Assembly: GCA_947589295.1 (NCBI GenBank)
Contig: CANQBZ010000014.1
Coordinates: 1 to 50,489, forward strand
Source of the DNA: an uncultured Akkermansia sp.
GTDB lineage: Bacteria; Verrucomicrobiota; Verrucomicrobiia; Verrucomicrobiales; Akkermansiaceae
Direction of reading: 5' to 3'
DNA: 50,489 bases
The notes beneath the pieces are model-generated. The model ran no database searches. It was not told the origin of the DNA and saw nothing but the letters and a program-made list of their open reading frames with translations. Below, one piece after another: positions 50,428 through 50,489 of the stretch; position 1 is the first letter of the stretch; each line of letters begins with the position of its first letter. The translations under genes were made by a program, and so were the position numbers.

Positions 50428-50489
50428 AGTCAACCATAATTTGGCATAGCGTGAAATTTTTATGGAGCAACATTTCAGAATAAGGCTCC

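Noticed and set aside
1..50489. CRISPR arrays, tRNA or rRNA genes, transposases or integrases
   Set aside because: I saw no regularly spaced short repeats, no cloverleaf or rRNA signatures, and no recombinase motifs. The two direct-repeat families are too few and too widely spaced to be CRISPR.

Overview
The window reads as chromosomal DNA of a Gram-negative bacterium of the Verrucomicrobiota, most likely a gut Akkermansiaceae-type lineage. This rests on lpxB (lipid A synthesis), a huge autotransporter whose signal peptide begins MKLHLP and whose passenger is built of beta-strand repeats, a secreted LamG/FG-GAP protein, a DUF5069 protein, and an aspartyl-tRNA synthetase with the histidine typical of the non-discriminating bacterial type. 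The lineage is inferred from sequence style; no search was run. The core DNA is GC-rich. The restriction-modification block at about 25.4-30.7 kb is visibly more AT-rich.

Layout. 0-1 kb: two flavodoxin-fold genes (one cut by the window edge) behind a MerR/SoxR-type promoter. 1-2.8 kb: a small membrane protein and a BASS-family (bile acid:sodium symporter) transporter, divergent. 2.8-10.9 kb: a five-gene minus-strand operon of DUF5069 protein, tail-anchored coiled-coil protein, a periplasmic adaptor lipoprotein made of two full adaptor units fused in tandem, an AcrB-type RND pump, and a secreted NlpC/P60-like protein broken by a poly-G frameshift. An exact 82-bp tandem duplication covers the operon promoter and first codons. 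11-25.2 kb: housekeeping and envelope genes (aquaporin, secreted LamG/FG-GAP protein with HEVCH motif, purN, DedA, lpxB, DUF4139-like protein, AP2-like small protein, M16 peptidase, DJ-1/PfpI protein, aspS).

25.2-31.7 kb is a stack of three complete type II restriction-modification systems: (A) C protein + EcoRI/MunI-like endonuclease + MT-A70 adenine methylase; (B) PD-(D/E)xK endonuclease + NPPW gamma-class adenine methylase; (C) BstYI/BglII-like endonuclease + TSPPY beta-class methylase. A direct repeat (77 bp in two copies, about 43 bp in the third) sits at the left of A, between A and B, and between B and C. 31.8-46.9 kb is one autotransporter gene of about 5,049 codons. 47.1-50.4 kb holds a toxin-antitoxin/defence cluster (hicA-hicB, two solitary HicB-like genes flanking it, and an AAA ATPase), bracketed by a second direct-repeat family of about 75 bp.

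The most general unexplained signal is promoter placement. In eleven genes the -10 box lies only 6-11 nt before the start codon, exactly 6 nt in six of them. For most, transcription would begin at or within a few nucleotides of the start codon, so leaderless or near-leaderless mRNAs appear common here. Genes with conventional leaders also occur (aqpZ, the autotransporter, the AAA ATPase with a clear Shine-Dalgarno). The other strong oddities are the tandem-fused adaptor, the duplicated operon promoter with its out-of-frame decoy start, and the two repeat families that delimit the defence cassettes.
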